A DNA stretch of 64,000 bases. Source: Ruminococcus flavefaciens. Lineage in GTDB: Bacteria; Bacillota; Clostridia; Oscillospirales; Ruminococcaceae. Each line of letters opens with the position of its first letter. Within the stretch, counting starts at the first letter, position 1. The notes under the pieces are model-generated. The model worked only from the letters and a program-made list of their open reading frames with translations. It had not been told where the DNA came from and ran no database searches. The DNA is taken from the NCBI RefSeq assembly GCF_900108555.1, contig NZ_FNWV01000014.1, positions 1 through 64,000 on the forward strand. The letters are read 5' to 3'. Position numbers and translations under genes: made by a program. Positions 17,664-25,444 of the stretch are shown here, in pieces.

Positions 17664-18494
17664 ATGAGCGAATGTACACACGACTGCTCAAGCTGCGGAA
17701 GCGATTGCGGCAGCAGACAGGAGCCTCAGAGCTTTCTCGAAAAGCCTAATGCTATGAGCAATATCGGCAAGGTCATCGGAGTTGTCAGCGGTAAGGGCGG
17801 TGTCGGCAAGACTCTCGTTTCTTCTCTTCTTGCAGTATCTATGCAGAGACTCGGCAAGAATGTTGGTATCATGGACGCTGATATCACAGGACCGTCTATC
17901 CCTAAGGCTTTTGGTATACATCAGAAGGCTGATGCCTGTGAATTCGGTATTATCCCTGCTAAGACAAAAATGGGACTTGACATCATGTCTATAAATCTTC
18001 TTCTCGAAAACGAGTCCGATCCTGTAGTATGGAGAGGTCCTGTTATCGCAGGAGTTGTAAAGCAGTTCTGGACAGACGTTATCTGGAAGGACATCGACTG
18101 TCTCGTAGTTGATATGCCTCCGGGAACTGGTGATGTTCCGCTTACTGTTTTCCAGTCTCTTCCTGTTGACGGTATCGTTATCGTTACATCTCCGCAGGAG
18201 CTTGTTTCAATGATAGTTGAAAAGGCTGTAAAAATGGCTAAGCTCATGAATATACCGATACTCGGTATCATCGAGAATATGAGCTATTTTGAATGTCCTG
18301 ACTGCGGTAAGCGTCACAGCATCTACGGCGAGAGCCATATCGAGGATATAGCTGCACAGTACGATATACCTGTACTTGCAAAGCTCCCTATCGACCCACA
18401 GCTTGCAAAGCTTTGCGATCAGGGTACTATAGAGCTCTTCGAGGGCGAGTGGCTCACAGAAGCTGCCGAGAAGATAGTTTCAATGGAAAAGTGA
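17664..18494 (+). CDS. Mrp/NBP35-family iron-sulfur cluster carrier ATPase
   Basis: 276 aa. The N-terminus is Cys-rich (CTHDCSSCGSDCGS), as in NBP35-type proteins. The deviant Walker A SGKGGVGKT, MDADITGPS and VVDMPPGTGD identify the family, and CPDCGKRH near the C-terminus is the CxxC that holds a bridging cluster. These proteins bind and deliver 4Fe-4S clusters in the cytoplasm. The ATG at 17664 follows AAGGAG; an earlier in-frame ATG at 17598 lies upstream of the promoter -10 and is rejected. Single-gene unit. Confidence 0.93.
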   Translation: MSECTHDCSSCGSDCGSRQEPQSFLEKPNAMSNIGKVIGVVSGKGGVGKTLVSSLLAVSMQRLGKNVGIMDADITGPSIPKAFGIHQKADACEFGIIPAKTKMGLDIMSINLLLENESDPVVWRGPVIAGVVKQFWTDVIWKDIDCLVVDMPPGTGDVPLTVFQSLPVDGIVIVTSPQELVSMIVEKAVKMAKLMNIPILGIIENMSYFECPDCGKRHSIYGESHIEDIAAQYDIPVLAKLPIDPQLAKLCDQGTIELFEGEWLTEAAEKIVSMEK

Positions 18495-18528
18495 TCAGTG
18501 TATAGTGCTTAGTGCATAGTTATCAGTA

Positions 18529-18837
18529 AGGGCGGATATTATCCGCCCTTTTGCTATGTTTATGGGCGCACAGTGTGCGCCCGAGCTGTTAGCCATTAGC
18601 CGTTAGCTTGTAGGTAACGCCGCCCTCGGCGTTCCGCGAATTCCCATAAAATATAAATGACCGACTGTAGGGACGCCCACCGGGCGTCAGTTTCTATCAA
18701 ATAATAAAAAGGGCGGATAATATCCGCCCCTACTATTTGAATCGTAATTCGCGGACTGCCACAGGCAGCCCCTACACATTATATGTTTTATTCGCATAGT
18801 TTCTCTCGGGCGAGCGGAACTCGCCCCTACAATTATG
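18529..18837. repeat. cluster of dispersed palindromic repeats
   Basis: The 345-bp gap between mrp and mreB has no gene. It holds successive GC-rich hairpins: GGGCGGAT/ATCCGCCC (18530-18548), GGGCGCACA/TGTGCGCCC (18564-18582), AACGCCG/CGGCGTT (about 18617), GACGCCC/GGGCGTC (about 18668), GGGCGGATA/TATCCGCCC (about 18711), CTGCC/GGCAG (about 18755) and GGGCGAG/CTCGCCC (about 18808). Several are joined to TGTAGGG or CCCCTAC, and a TTAGCCATTAGCCGTTAGC tract lies between two of them. The first hairpin, followed by TTTTGC, may terminate mrp. Confidence 0.8.
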
Positions 18838-18839
18838 AA

Positions 18840-19859
18840 TTACCTATATTTATAGACTGTGGCTGCTTCAAATCCGTCAAGGAGAGTTGTCATTCTTCCG
18901 AATGCCATGCCTGTACCCTTTGCAACGCAGTTTATGGAGTCCTTAGCGATATTGCAGCTTATTCCCAGAGTACGCTTGATGAGCTGAGTAAGTCCGCCAA
19001 GCAGAGCGCCGCCGCCTGTGAGGAGGAGTCCGTTATCATAGATATCGCCCACAAGTTCGGGAGGAGCATCTTCCAGTACCTTGCGGATAGCCTCCATGAT
19101 AGTGAAGGTGTCGTCCTCGATAGCCTCAAACAGCTCTGTTTCACTGAGAAGCACCTGTGCGGGAAGTCCTTTGAGGAGACTTCTGCCCTTGACGATATAT
19201 GTCATCTCATCGCTTGGATCGTAGAGGTTGCAGAGCTCTATCTTTACCTTTTCGGCAGTTCTTTCGCCGATGAGGAGCTTGTACTTGTTCTGCATATACT
19301 TGATGATAGAGCGGTCGATAGCGTTTCCTGCCACTTTTACGGTATGTGAAGTGACTACGCCGTTCATGGAAACTATAGCCACATCGGTAGTACCGCCGCC
19401 GATATCGACTATCATGTGTCCCTTAGCCTTTGTGATATTTACTCCTGCACCTATCATAGCCGCAATAGGCTCCTGTATAAGATATACCTGTCTTGAACCT
19501 GCGCTCTTTGCAGCTTCTACGACTGCACGGCTCTCGATATCAGTGATGAAAGAGGGGATACATATGACGATACGGGGCTTTACAAGCTGCTTGCCTGTAA
19601 CTTTAAGTATAAATTCGCGTATCATGCTGTGAGTAAGGTCATCGTCTGAGATAACGCCCTCGCTTATAGGACGCTTAACAGCGATATAGTCGGGATTTCT
19701 GCCTATCATCTCATAGGCTTCCTTGCCGACAGCAAGAACTCTTTCAGTTCTTGTATTGTAAGCGATAACAGAGGGTTCGCTGAGAACTACTCCCTTATTG
19801 CCCATTGTCATAACGATATTGGAAGTACCGAGGTCGATACCGATATCAGTGTTTGCCAT
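18840..19859 (-). CDS. mreB: MreB/Mbl-family actin-like protein
   Basis: 339 aa, full length. GIDLGTSNIVM is phosphate-1, IQEPIAAMIGAG and VDIGGGTTDVAIVS are the ATP-binding blocks, and LTGGGALLGG is the adenosine motif. MreB filaments guide lateral peptidoglycan synthesis at the membrane. It starts 15 bases after the recD2 stop, so the two are probably one transcript. No mreC or mreD is nearby. Its end abuts the repeat cluster. Whether it is MreB or the paralogue Mbl/MreBH cannot be decided. Confidence 0.9.
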   Translation of the reverse strand: MANTDIGIDLGTSNIVMTMGNKGVVLSEPSVIAYNTRTERVLAVGKEAYEMIGRNPDYIAVKRPISEGVISDDDLTHSMIREFILKVTGKQLVKPRIVICIPSFITDIESRAVVEAAKSAGSRQVYLIQEPIAAMIGAGVNITKAKGHMIVDIGGGTTDVAIVSMNGVVTSHTVKVAGNAIDRSIIKYMQNKYKLLIGERTAEKVKIELCNLYDPSDEMTYIVKGRSLLKGLPAQVLLSETELFEAIEDDTFTIMEAIRKVLEDAPPELVGDIYDNGLLLTGGGALLGGLTQLIKRTLGISCNIAKDSINCVAKGTGMAFGRMTTLLDGFEAATVYKYR

Positions 19860-19874
19860 TTTTATCTTCCTTTC

Positions 19875-22097
19875 TTACAGCTCGAAGGGGGAAGGTGACT
19901 TCTTTGTCCCTGCAAGCATATGGCGCAGGCAGGTATACCGCCTTGTGCGCTTGTTGTTGTCTACCATTTTATATATATTCTCCTCACTGCCTATGACTAT
20001 GAGGAGCTTTTTTGCTCTTGTAACGGCTGTGTACAGCAGATTTCTGTAGCACAGCTTGTCAAATCCGCCCATTATGGGGAGTATGACCGCTTCAAATTCG
20101 CAGCCCTGACTCTTGTGTACCGTAACTGCGTAGGCGAGGTCTACCTGTGAGAGCAGGTCGAATGTATATGTAGCCTTTCTGCCGTCAAAGTCTATGACAG
20201 CAAGTGAGCTTCGGTTGTCTATGCTTATGATGCGCCCGATATCGCCGTTGAATATGCCTGCGCCCTGTTCGCCTTCCTTTGACCATGTGATGTCGTAGTT
20301 ATTGCGCGTCTGCATTACCTTGTCACCCTCACGGTAGGTGTAGACGTAGCCCTTTTTCTCCTGCTTGTTCTTTGCAGGGGGATTTATCTGATCCTGCAAA
20401 AGCTTGTTCAGCTCAACAGTACCCGTAACGCCCTTGCGGGACGGCGTAAGTATCTGTATATCCTCAGTGGGGGAGTAATTATAGGCTTTGGGCAGTCTTG
20501 TCTTTACAAGGTCAACTATGAGCTGAAGTGCCTGCTGATAGTCGGTGCGCTTGAAGAAGAAAAAGTCCGAGTCCTTGCGTGTAAGGTCGGGATATTCTCC
20601 TGCAACGATCTTATGTGCATTTGTAACTATACAGCTCTGCTGAGCCTGTCGGAATATTTCTTTAAGCTCGGTAACGGGAACTATTCCGCTGTCAATGATA
20701 TCACCGAGGAGATTTCCTGCGCCCACAGACGGGAGCTGATCGCTGTCGCCGACCATTATAAGTCGGCATCCCAGCCTTACTGCGCGGAGAAGCTTCTCAA
20801 AGAGCACAACGTCAACCATTGACATCTCGTCTATAACGAGCACATCGCAGTCAAGGGGATTATTCTCGTTATGTGCAAAGGTGAGCCTGTCTCCCGAGTC
20901 GTATACTACTTCGAGGAGACGGTGTATTGTCTTTGCCTCACAGCCTGCCAAGTCGGACATACGCTTTGCAGCTCGTCCTGTAGGAGCGGCAAGGAGTACC
21001 TTCATACCGCGCTTCTCAAAAATGGAGATTATAGCGTTGAGGGTAGTTGTCTTACCTGTACCGGGACCGCCTGTAAGTACCATAAGTCCCCGTGATACCG
21101 CAGTTGTTATAGCCTGACGCTGGAGCTTTTCGTATTTGATGTTATGCTCCTCTTCCTCGATGTCGATAAGGGTATCATAGTTGAAATCCTCGGGGGAGGA
21201 GAAGTCTTTGAGAATGTGTATCCTGTCGGCAATGAAGCTTTCAGCATAGTAATAATCGGAAAGATAGACGAATTCTATCTCATTTTTTATGTATTCAAAC
21301 AGCTCGTCATCATCGAGAGCTGCGTTGTAAGCTGTGTAAAAGTCACTTTCGGACACTCCGAGAGTGGACTGTGTTTTCTGTGCAAGAACTTCAAGTGGCA
21401 GGCAGGTGTGACCTATGCCGCCGTTAGCGCGGAGTATATACTGTATGCCTGCGATAATGCGCTTATTGTCATTTCGCGGTATATGCAGGTCGTGAGCGAT
21501 AGTGTCGGCACTGTTGAAGTCGAGCTCGATGTAGTCCGTGCAGAGCAGGTAAGGGTTGAGCCTTAGAAGTGTCATCGCGTCCGAGCCGTACTTCCTGTAG
21601 GCATTCATGGCATATCTTGACCTGACCTCATACTGTGACAGGAACGACATAAGATTGCGCAGGCAGAAAAGCTTCTGAGCCTCTGCGGCTATCTCGTCGC
21701 ACTTCTTTGGCGATATGCCCTTTATCTCTGCAAGTCTGAACGGAGAATTCTCCATTATATCAAGTGTACGGTCGCCGAATACTTCAACTATTTTCTTTGC
21801 AAGTCCCGGACCAATGCCCTTGACTGCTCCCGAAGCAAGGTATTTCTCTATATTCACAACAGTTGCAGGTAGCTTTCTCTCGCAGTAAACTGCGCTGAAC
21901 TGAGTGCCGAAGCGTGGGTGAGTGATGTAGTTGCCTTCGAGGATAAGACCTTCGCCCTCTTCAATGTCACCAAGCTCTCCCACAACGGTGATAAGCTCGC
22001 CGCCTGCATCGAGGTCAAGGACGATATAGCCGTTATTCTCATTTTTATAAAGGACATTTTCGACTGTGCCCTCAATGTGAAGGACCTCATGCTCCAC
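19875..22097 (-). CDS. recD2: ATP-dependent RecD2-type DNA helicase
   Basis: 740 aa from the GTG at 22097, the normal RecD2 length. The N-terminal domain has the family start EGTVENVLYKNENNGY and a helix-hairpin-helix region (GIGPGLAKKI). The SF1B helicase core has Walker A LTGGPGTGKTTT, Walker B DVLVIDEMSMVD, VGDSDQLPSVG and the C-terminal VTVHKSQGCEF / YTAVTRAK motifs. The family unwinds DNA 5' to 3' in repair. GTG is chosen because AGAGGTG precedes it and because longer in-frame starts lie within or upstream of the promoter at 22132-22160. Confidence 0.93.
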   Translation of the reverse strand: MEHEVLHIEGTVENVLYKNENNGYIVLDLDAGGELITVVGELGDIEEGEGLILEGNYITHPRFGTQFSAVYCERKLPATVVNIEKYLASGAVKGIGPGLAKKIVEVFGDRTLDIMENSPFRLAEIKGISPKKCDEIAAEAQKLFCLRNLMSFLSQYEVRSRYAMNAYRKYGSDAMTLLRLNPYLLCTDYIELDFNSADTIAHDLHIPRNDNKRIIAGIQYILRANGGIGHTCLPLEVLAQKTQSTLGVSESDFYTAYNAALDDDELFEYIKNEIEFVYLSDYYYAESFIADRIHILKDFSSPEDFNYDTLIDIEEEEHNIKYEKLQRQAITTAVSRGLMVLTGGPGTGKTTTLNAIISIFEKRGMKVLLAAPTGRAAKRMSDLAGCEAKTIHRLLEVVYDSGDRLTFAHNENNPLDCDVLVIDEMSMVDVVLFEKLLRAVRLGCRLIMVGDSDQLPSVGAGNLLGDIIDSGIVPVTELKEIFRQAQQSCIVTNAHKIVAGEYPDLTRKDSDFFFFKRTDYQQALQLIVDLVKTRLPKAYNYSPTEDIQILTPSRKGVTGTVELNKLLQDQINPPAKNKQEKKGYVYTYREGDKVMQTRNNYDITWSKEGEQGAGIFNGDIGRIISIDNRSSLAVIDFDGRKATYTFDLLSQVDLAYAVTVHKSQGCEFEAVILPIMGGFDKLCYRNLLYTAVTRAKKLLIVIGSEENIYKMVDNNKRTRRYTCLRHMLAGTKKSPSPFEL

Positions 22098-22131
22098 GTT
22101 TTTCACCTCTGCACACAAAAATACATTATAC

Positions 22132-22160
22132 ATTATACCACATAATTCAGAAAATAGCAA
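22132..22160 (-). promoter_or_regulatory. promoter of recD2-mreB
   Basis: Minus strand TTGCTA, 17 bp, TATAAT (22137-22132). It places the transcription start near 22125, which excludes the longer recD2 start codons. Confidence 0.72.
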
Positions 22161-22182
22161 CAGACGCGGAGAAAAAAGGTGC

Positions 22183-22524
22183 TTATTTTTTATACGGCTT
22201 TTTTAGATATGCTTCTATATCCTCGGGGGATATAAGCTCTGCGGAGTGGTAACGGTCACAGAACTCGCTGCAAAGCTGCAATTGCTCGGCACTTCCGCCG
22301 TAGTCTATGAGCAGGATAGTGTCAGCTATGAGACTTCCGTCCTCAATCAGTGAAGAGAGGTATTCAAGCCGCTCTGAAAGCTCCGTATCATCGGGAAATA
22401 CGGGCAATACAGTGCAGAGGGGATAGCTTTTTCCCCTTTGTTTTGAGCATATAAAAAGACATATAAGCTCTGCAGCGGCGATAACAGCAACAACTATTAT
22501 AGCGATCATCTCTGGTGTTTTCAT
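22183..22524 (-). CDS. hypothetical single-helix membrane protein
   Basis: 113 aa from the ATG at 22524, which follows AAGGAG. One hydrophobic helix (about 6-25, rich in Ile, Val and Ala) is followed by a soluble domain with DDTELSERLEYL and LLIDYGGSAEQL, ending in a basic tail. No family is recognised. It stands between the GNAT gene terminator and the recD2 promoter. Confidence 0.65.
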   Translation of the reverse strand: MKTPEMIAIIVVAVIAAAELICLFICSKQRGKSYPLCTVLPVFPDDTELSERLEYLSSLIEDGSLIADTILLIDYGGSAEQLQLCSEFCDRYHSAELISPEDIEAYLKKPYKK

Positions 22525-22576
22525 TTTGACCACTCCTTCCGCAATATTATATGCACCGAGTGGGGGAGTGGTTACG

Positions 22577-22600
22577 AAAAAGCTCACGATATGGGAGCTT
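22577..22600 (-). terminator. terminator after the GNAT gene
   Basis: Minus strand AAGCTC/GAGCTT around a 9-nt loop, then a T-run. It overlaps the GNAT stop codon. A very similar hairpin closes the acyltransferase gene at 23361-23384. Confidence 0.65.
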
Positions 22601-23339
22601 ATAAAGGTTTCCTTATCAAAAAGTAATCGCCGCGTTTAACAAAGCCCAGTTTTTCAGCTGTTCTTGCTGAACCGAGGTTTGAACGCTGACAAGTCCATGC
22701 AGGACGCTTTTCGGGGAGCATATCCCTTATGGCAGCAGCTGCGGCAATAAAAGCCAGTCCGCGGCGGCGATAGGCTTCAGCAGTCTCGATACCGATGTCA
22801 CATTCCAGGCTGCTTGAAGCAGCCGAGAAAGCCCATGAAGCAGGCTCATTTCCGTGCATAACGCAGATGCCTTTGCCGTTTTTGCTGTATTCAGCGTAGT
22901 CCTTCCAGTAAAACGAGGGGACGACTCTTCCCGTGAGCGCGTTGAAGAGCTCCTCATCTATCTTGCGCAGGGAATGACCGTCAGGGATATCAATATCGGG
23001 AGCTTTGTCATTTGGATAGCAGTATGCATCTCGCATAACAAGCTCAACTCCTCCGTATTGCAGGAGTTTATCTGCCAGTGTATTGTCCTGACACAGGAAT
23101 TTCAGTCCCTCTGACAGGATAAGTTCATGTATCTCGCGGATATCGTTTTCTTCGGGAGTTCCGTAAATAAAAGTAAAATTGCCTCTGTGACGAATGAGTA
23201 CGACGCTTTCGCTCTCGTTTGTGTATATGAAGCCGCTCTGTCTGCCTTCAGTCACTGACATTGGATAGACTCTGCAAAAAGGAGAGTTCTGAGCCAGCGG
23301 TAAAAAGCGGCTGTATTCTGAAACAGGTATTTCTTTCAT
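22599..23339 (-). CDS. GNAT-family N-acetyltransferase
   Basis: 246 aa. The C-terminal half (about 125-245) carries the acetyl-CoA loop ETAEAYRRRGLAFIAAAA and the late block TCQRSNLGSARTAEKLGF, typical of GNAT enzymes. The N-terminal half resembles the extra domain of larger GNAT proteins (GNAT_acetyltransf type), with no motif I can name. The ATG at 23339 follows AGAGGTGATAAC. It sits after the terminator of the preceding operon. Substrate unknown. Confidence 0.8.
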   Translation of the reverse strand: MKEIPVSEYSRFLPLAQNSPFCRVYPMSVTEGRQSGFIYTNESESVVLIRHRGNFTFIYGTPEENDIREIHELILSEGLKFLCQDNTLADKLLQYGGVELVMRDAYCYPNDKAPDIDIPDGHSLRKIDEELFNALTGRVVPSFYWKDYAEYSKNGKGICVMHGNEPASWAFSAASSSLECDIGIETAEAYRRRGLAFIAAAAAIRDMLPEKRPAWTCQRSNLGSARTAEKLGFVKRGDYFLIRKPL

Positions 23340-23360
23340 GTTATCACCTCTGAGATAATT

Positions 23361-23384
23361 AAAAGCTCCCATTTCGGGAGCTTT
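23361..23384 (-). terminator. terminator of the dockerin/repeat-lipoprotein/acyltransferase operon
   Basis: Minus strand AAAGCTCCCG/CGGGAGCTTT (AAAT loop) followed by TAATT. It is a perfect stem a few bases after the acyltransferase stop. Confidence 0.8.
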
Positions 23385-23387
23385 GAG

Positions 23388-24434
23388 TTATATGAGTTTG
23401 TTCACGTACGGTATGAATTTAAGTACTTTCGTTACTGCATATGAGATAACGAGGGTAAGTAGGCAAATGCCTATAGTAGATATCGTACCGCCGTGTTCAA
23501 ATGGATTGAACTTCATAACTAAGAATATATATCTGAGTACGACCATATGCAGAAGATAGATGCCGAACGAGCAGTTGTCAAGCTCTGCGGCGATCTTATC
23601 AATAACTGGCACAGGCTGATTTTTTGTCTTTCTGAGGAAACCGAACAAAGCTATAGCTGCTGCAACATACAGTGGGAAAGAGTAAACTCCGAGAAGATTT
23701 ATCATCTTGCCGCTTGTTTCGGGTGCAGCCTCTGAATTGTTGTAGGCGTGTACGGTCAGCATTGCGATTATGCCGAGACATATCACAAGCATGAGTACGC
23801 TTGCTCTTTTCGGGAGCTTTATTATTCCCGTATGAAGAGCGTGACCTAAGAAGAAGTAAAGCGGATAAACTGTATATACGCAGATGTAAAACGGCAGCTT
23901 TTTGCCTGCAATTGTTTCTATAAACGGTATCAGCGAAGCAAATATCGTATAGATGAGCAGGATATATTTAAGCTGTGCTGCTGTGGCATTTCCAGTGATC
24001 AGCTTGTATATGGGCAGCATAAGATACAGTGCAAACAGTAAATAAATGTACCACATATGCATCCAGCCGCTGCCAAAGAAGATAGCGTCAATTGAGTCCG
24101 TGAACATTTCGCCAACGCCGCATTTTTTTATAAATACACCGTCGAATACTGCGAACAATATCGAAAAGACTACCAGTGCAACTGCCATTCGCAGTACATA
24201 TTTACCGAAGAGCTTTTTCATCGAGAGCACACGCTTGCTGTCCAGCAGAAGTGCTCCCGAAGCCATTACAAAGCAGGGAACTGCCCACATCATACAGTTC
24301 CTCACAGTCATCATAGCTCCCTGAGAACTCAGATCAGAGGAATACATATTTGCTGCAAGGAATGTGTGGAGAACAGTTACCGCAATACAGGCTAAAGCTT
24401 TAAGACGGCTCAGATATAGTATTCTGTTATTCAT
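23388..24434 (-). CDS. membrane acyltransferase, acyltransferase-3 family
   Basis: 348 aa with about ten hydrophobic helices. It starts YLSRLKALACIAVTVLHTF, the family N-terminus whose His is the catalytic candidate. Asp/Arg-type loop residues follow helix 2 (MWAVPCFVMASGALLL). Acyltransferase-3 enzymes acetylate or succinylate sugars of cell-surface polymers, using cytoplasmic acyl-CoA. It starts six bases after the repeat-lipoprotein gene and is the last gene of that operon. The acceptor is unknown; a surface polysaccharide or the co-encoded exported proteins are possibilities. Confidence 0.87.
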   Translation of the reverse strand: MNNRILYLSRLKALACIAVTVLHTFLAANMYSSDLSSQGAMMTVRNCMMWAVPCFVMASGALLLDSKRVLSMKKLFGKYVLRMAVALVVFSILFAVFDGVFIKKCGVGEMFTDSIDAIFFGSGWMHMWYIYLLFALYLMLPIYKLITGNATAAQLKYILLIYTIFASLIPFIETIAGKKLPFYICVYTVYPLYFFLGHALHTGIIKLPKRASVLMLVICLGIIAMLTVHAYNNSEAAPETSGKMINLLGVYSFPLYVAAAIALFGFLRKTKNQPVPVIDKIAAELDNCSFGIYLLHMVVLRYIFLVMKFNPFEHGGTISTIGICLLTLVISYAVTKVLKFIPYVNKLI

Positions 24435-24440
24435 ATATTA

Positions 24441-25430
24441 TCAGTTGTTTGTTACGAAACCACTTCCGCAGCCTGCGTCGGGATTTGTAGCGAAGCCGCT
24501 TCCGCAGCCTGCATCGGGATTTGTAGCAAAACCGCTTCCGCAGCCTGCATCGGGATTTGTAGCAAAACCGCTTCCGCAGCCTGCATCGGGATTTGTTGCA
24601 AAACCGCTGCCGCAGCCAGTGTCGGGATTTGTAGCGAAACCGCTTCCGCAGCCTGTATCGGGATTTGTTGCAAAGCCGCTTCCACAGCCTGTATCAGGGT
24701 TAGTAGCAAAGCCGCTGCCGCATCCTGTATCAGGAGTCTGTGCAGCAGGAGCCTGCTGCTGAGCAGGTGCATATGTTGGTTCTTCAACGTATGATGCGTC
24801 GATGTTATTGTTTGCGTCAGGATCGAGCTCGTGGATAGCTTCTGTAGACTCAGGAAGTACAGCAGCCATTTCCTCTGACTTCTTTGTATCTACTTTTTCC
24901 TTTGTGCTCTTTGAAGTGTACTTGATAAATGCTATGCCGTCCTCAAGGTGGATCTCAGCGAGCTTGTCGATGTCATCGAATGGGAAGTTGTGAAGAACAG
25001 CTTCTGTCTTGTCAGCAAACTCTATCTTTACAGAGTACTGGAGAGTAGCGATCTTATCAGACTCACCGTATGTTATGTCACTTACCTTTTTAGGTACATA
25101 GTAAAGTGTGCGTTTTTCGTCCTTTGCGAAAGAGTCCTTTTCTTCGAGCATATTCTCGGGATACTCTTCCTCTGTTTCAGCCTTTACTGTGAAGCTTACG
25201 ATCTCTTTGTCTGTCTTGTTTTCAAGGTCAGCGACCAATACATCTGAACCCTCTGCCTTTTTGCCGATAAGCTTGTATTCCTCAGCAGCTGTTGCTGCTT
25301 CTGTAGTTGGCTCGGCAGTAGTTGTTACAGCTGTAGTTGCCTCAGGAACCTGTGCAGCCTGTGTGACATTTCCGCAGCCTGTGAGGACAAGTGCAGAAAT
25401 GAAAGCGATAATTGCAATTTTCTTTCTCAT
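24441..25430 (-). CDS. lipoprotein with eight C-terminal Cys-Gly-rich 12-residue repeats
   Basis: 329 aa from the ATG at 25430 (AAGGAG upstream). Lipobox VLTGC marks lipid anchoring. A Thr/Ala-rich linker leads to a globular part of about 130 residues (about 60-190; alternating charged and beta-prone segments, unknown family). A Gln/Pro/Ala stretch then leads to eight tandem copies of NPD(T/A)GCGSGFAT at the C-terminus, one Cys per copy. The four copies nearest the globular part have T, the last four A. Function unknown. It is the middle gene of an operon with a secreted transglutaminase-like protein upstream and an acyltransferase downstream. Confidence 0.82.
   Translation of the reverse strand: MRKKIAIIAFISALVLTGCGNVTQAAQVPEATTAVTTTAEPTTEAATAAEEYKLIGKKAEGSDVLVADLENKTDKEIVSFTVKAETEEEYPENMLEEKDSFAKDEKRTLYYVPKKVSDITYGESDKIATLQYSVKIEFADKTEAVLHNFPFDDIDKLAEIHLEDGIAFIKYTSKSTKEKVDTKKSEEMAAVLPESTEAIHELDPDANNNIDASYVEEPTYAPAQQQAPAAQTPDTGCGSGFATNPDTGCGSGFATNPDTGCGSGFATNPDTGCGSGFATNPDAGCGSGFATNPDAGCGSGFATNPDAGCGSGFATNPDAGCGSGFVTNN
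24450..24737 (-). repeat. eight in-frame 36-bp tandem repeats
   Basis: Each 36-bp unit encodes one NPD(T/A)GCGSGFAT copy. Units differ by a few silent changes, plus the Thr/Ala switch that divides the array into two blocks of four, which suggests recent duplication within the gene. Confidence 0.9.
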
Positions 25431-25444
25431 AATATTATCTCCTT

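Noticed and set aside
18529..18837. Insertion sequence remnant
   Set aside because: No transposase fragment in any frame; only short palindromic units are present.
24450..24737. 36-bp periodic array resembling a CRISPR
   Set aside because: Units are contiguous with no spacers, are in frame, and encode one protein repeat; no cas genes are nearby.
24364..24762. Pro/Gln repeat frame (KPLPQPASGFVA) on the plus strand
   Set aside because: Antisense reading of the Cys-repeat lipoprotein; the minus strand has the signal peptide, lipobox and ribosome site.
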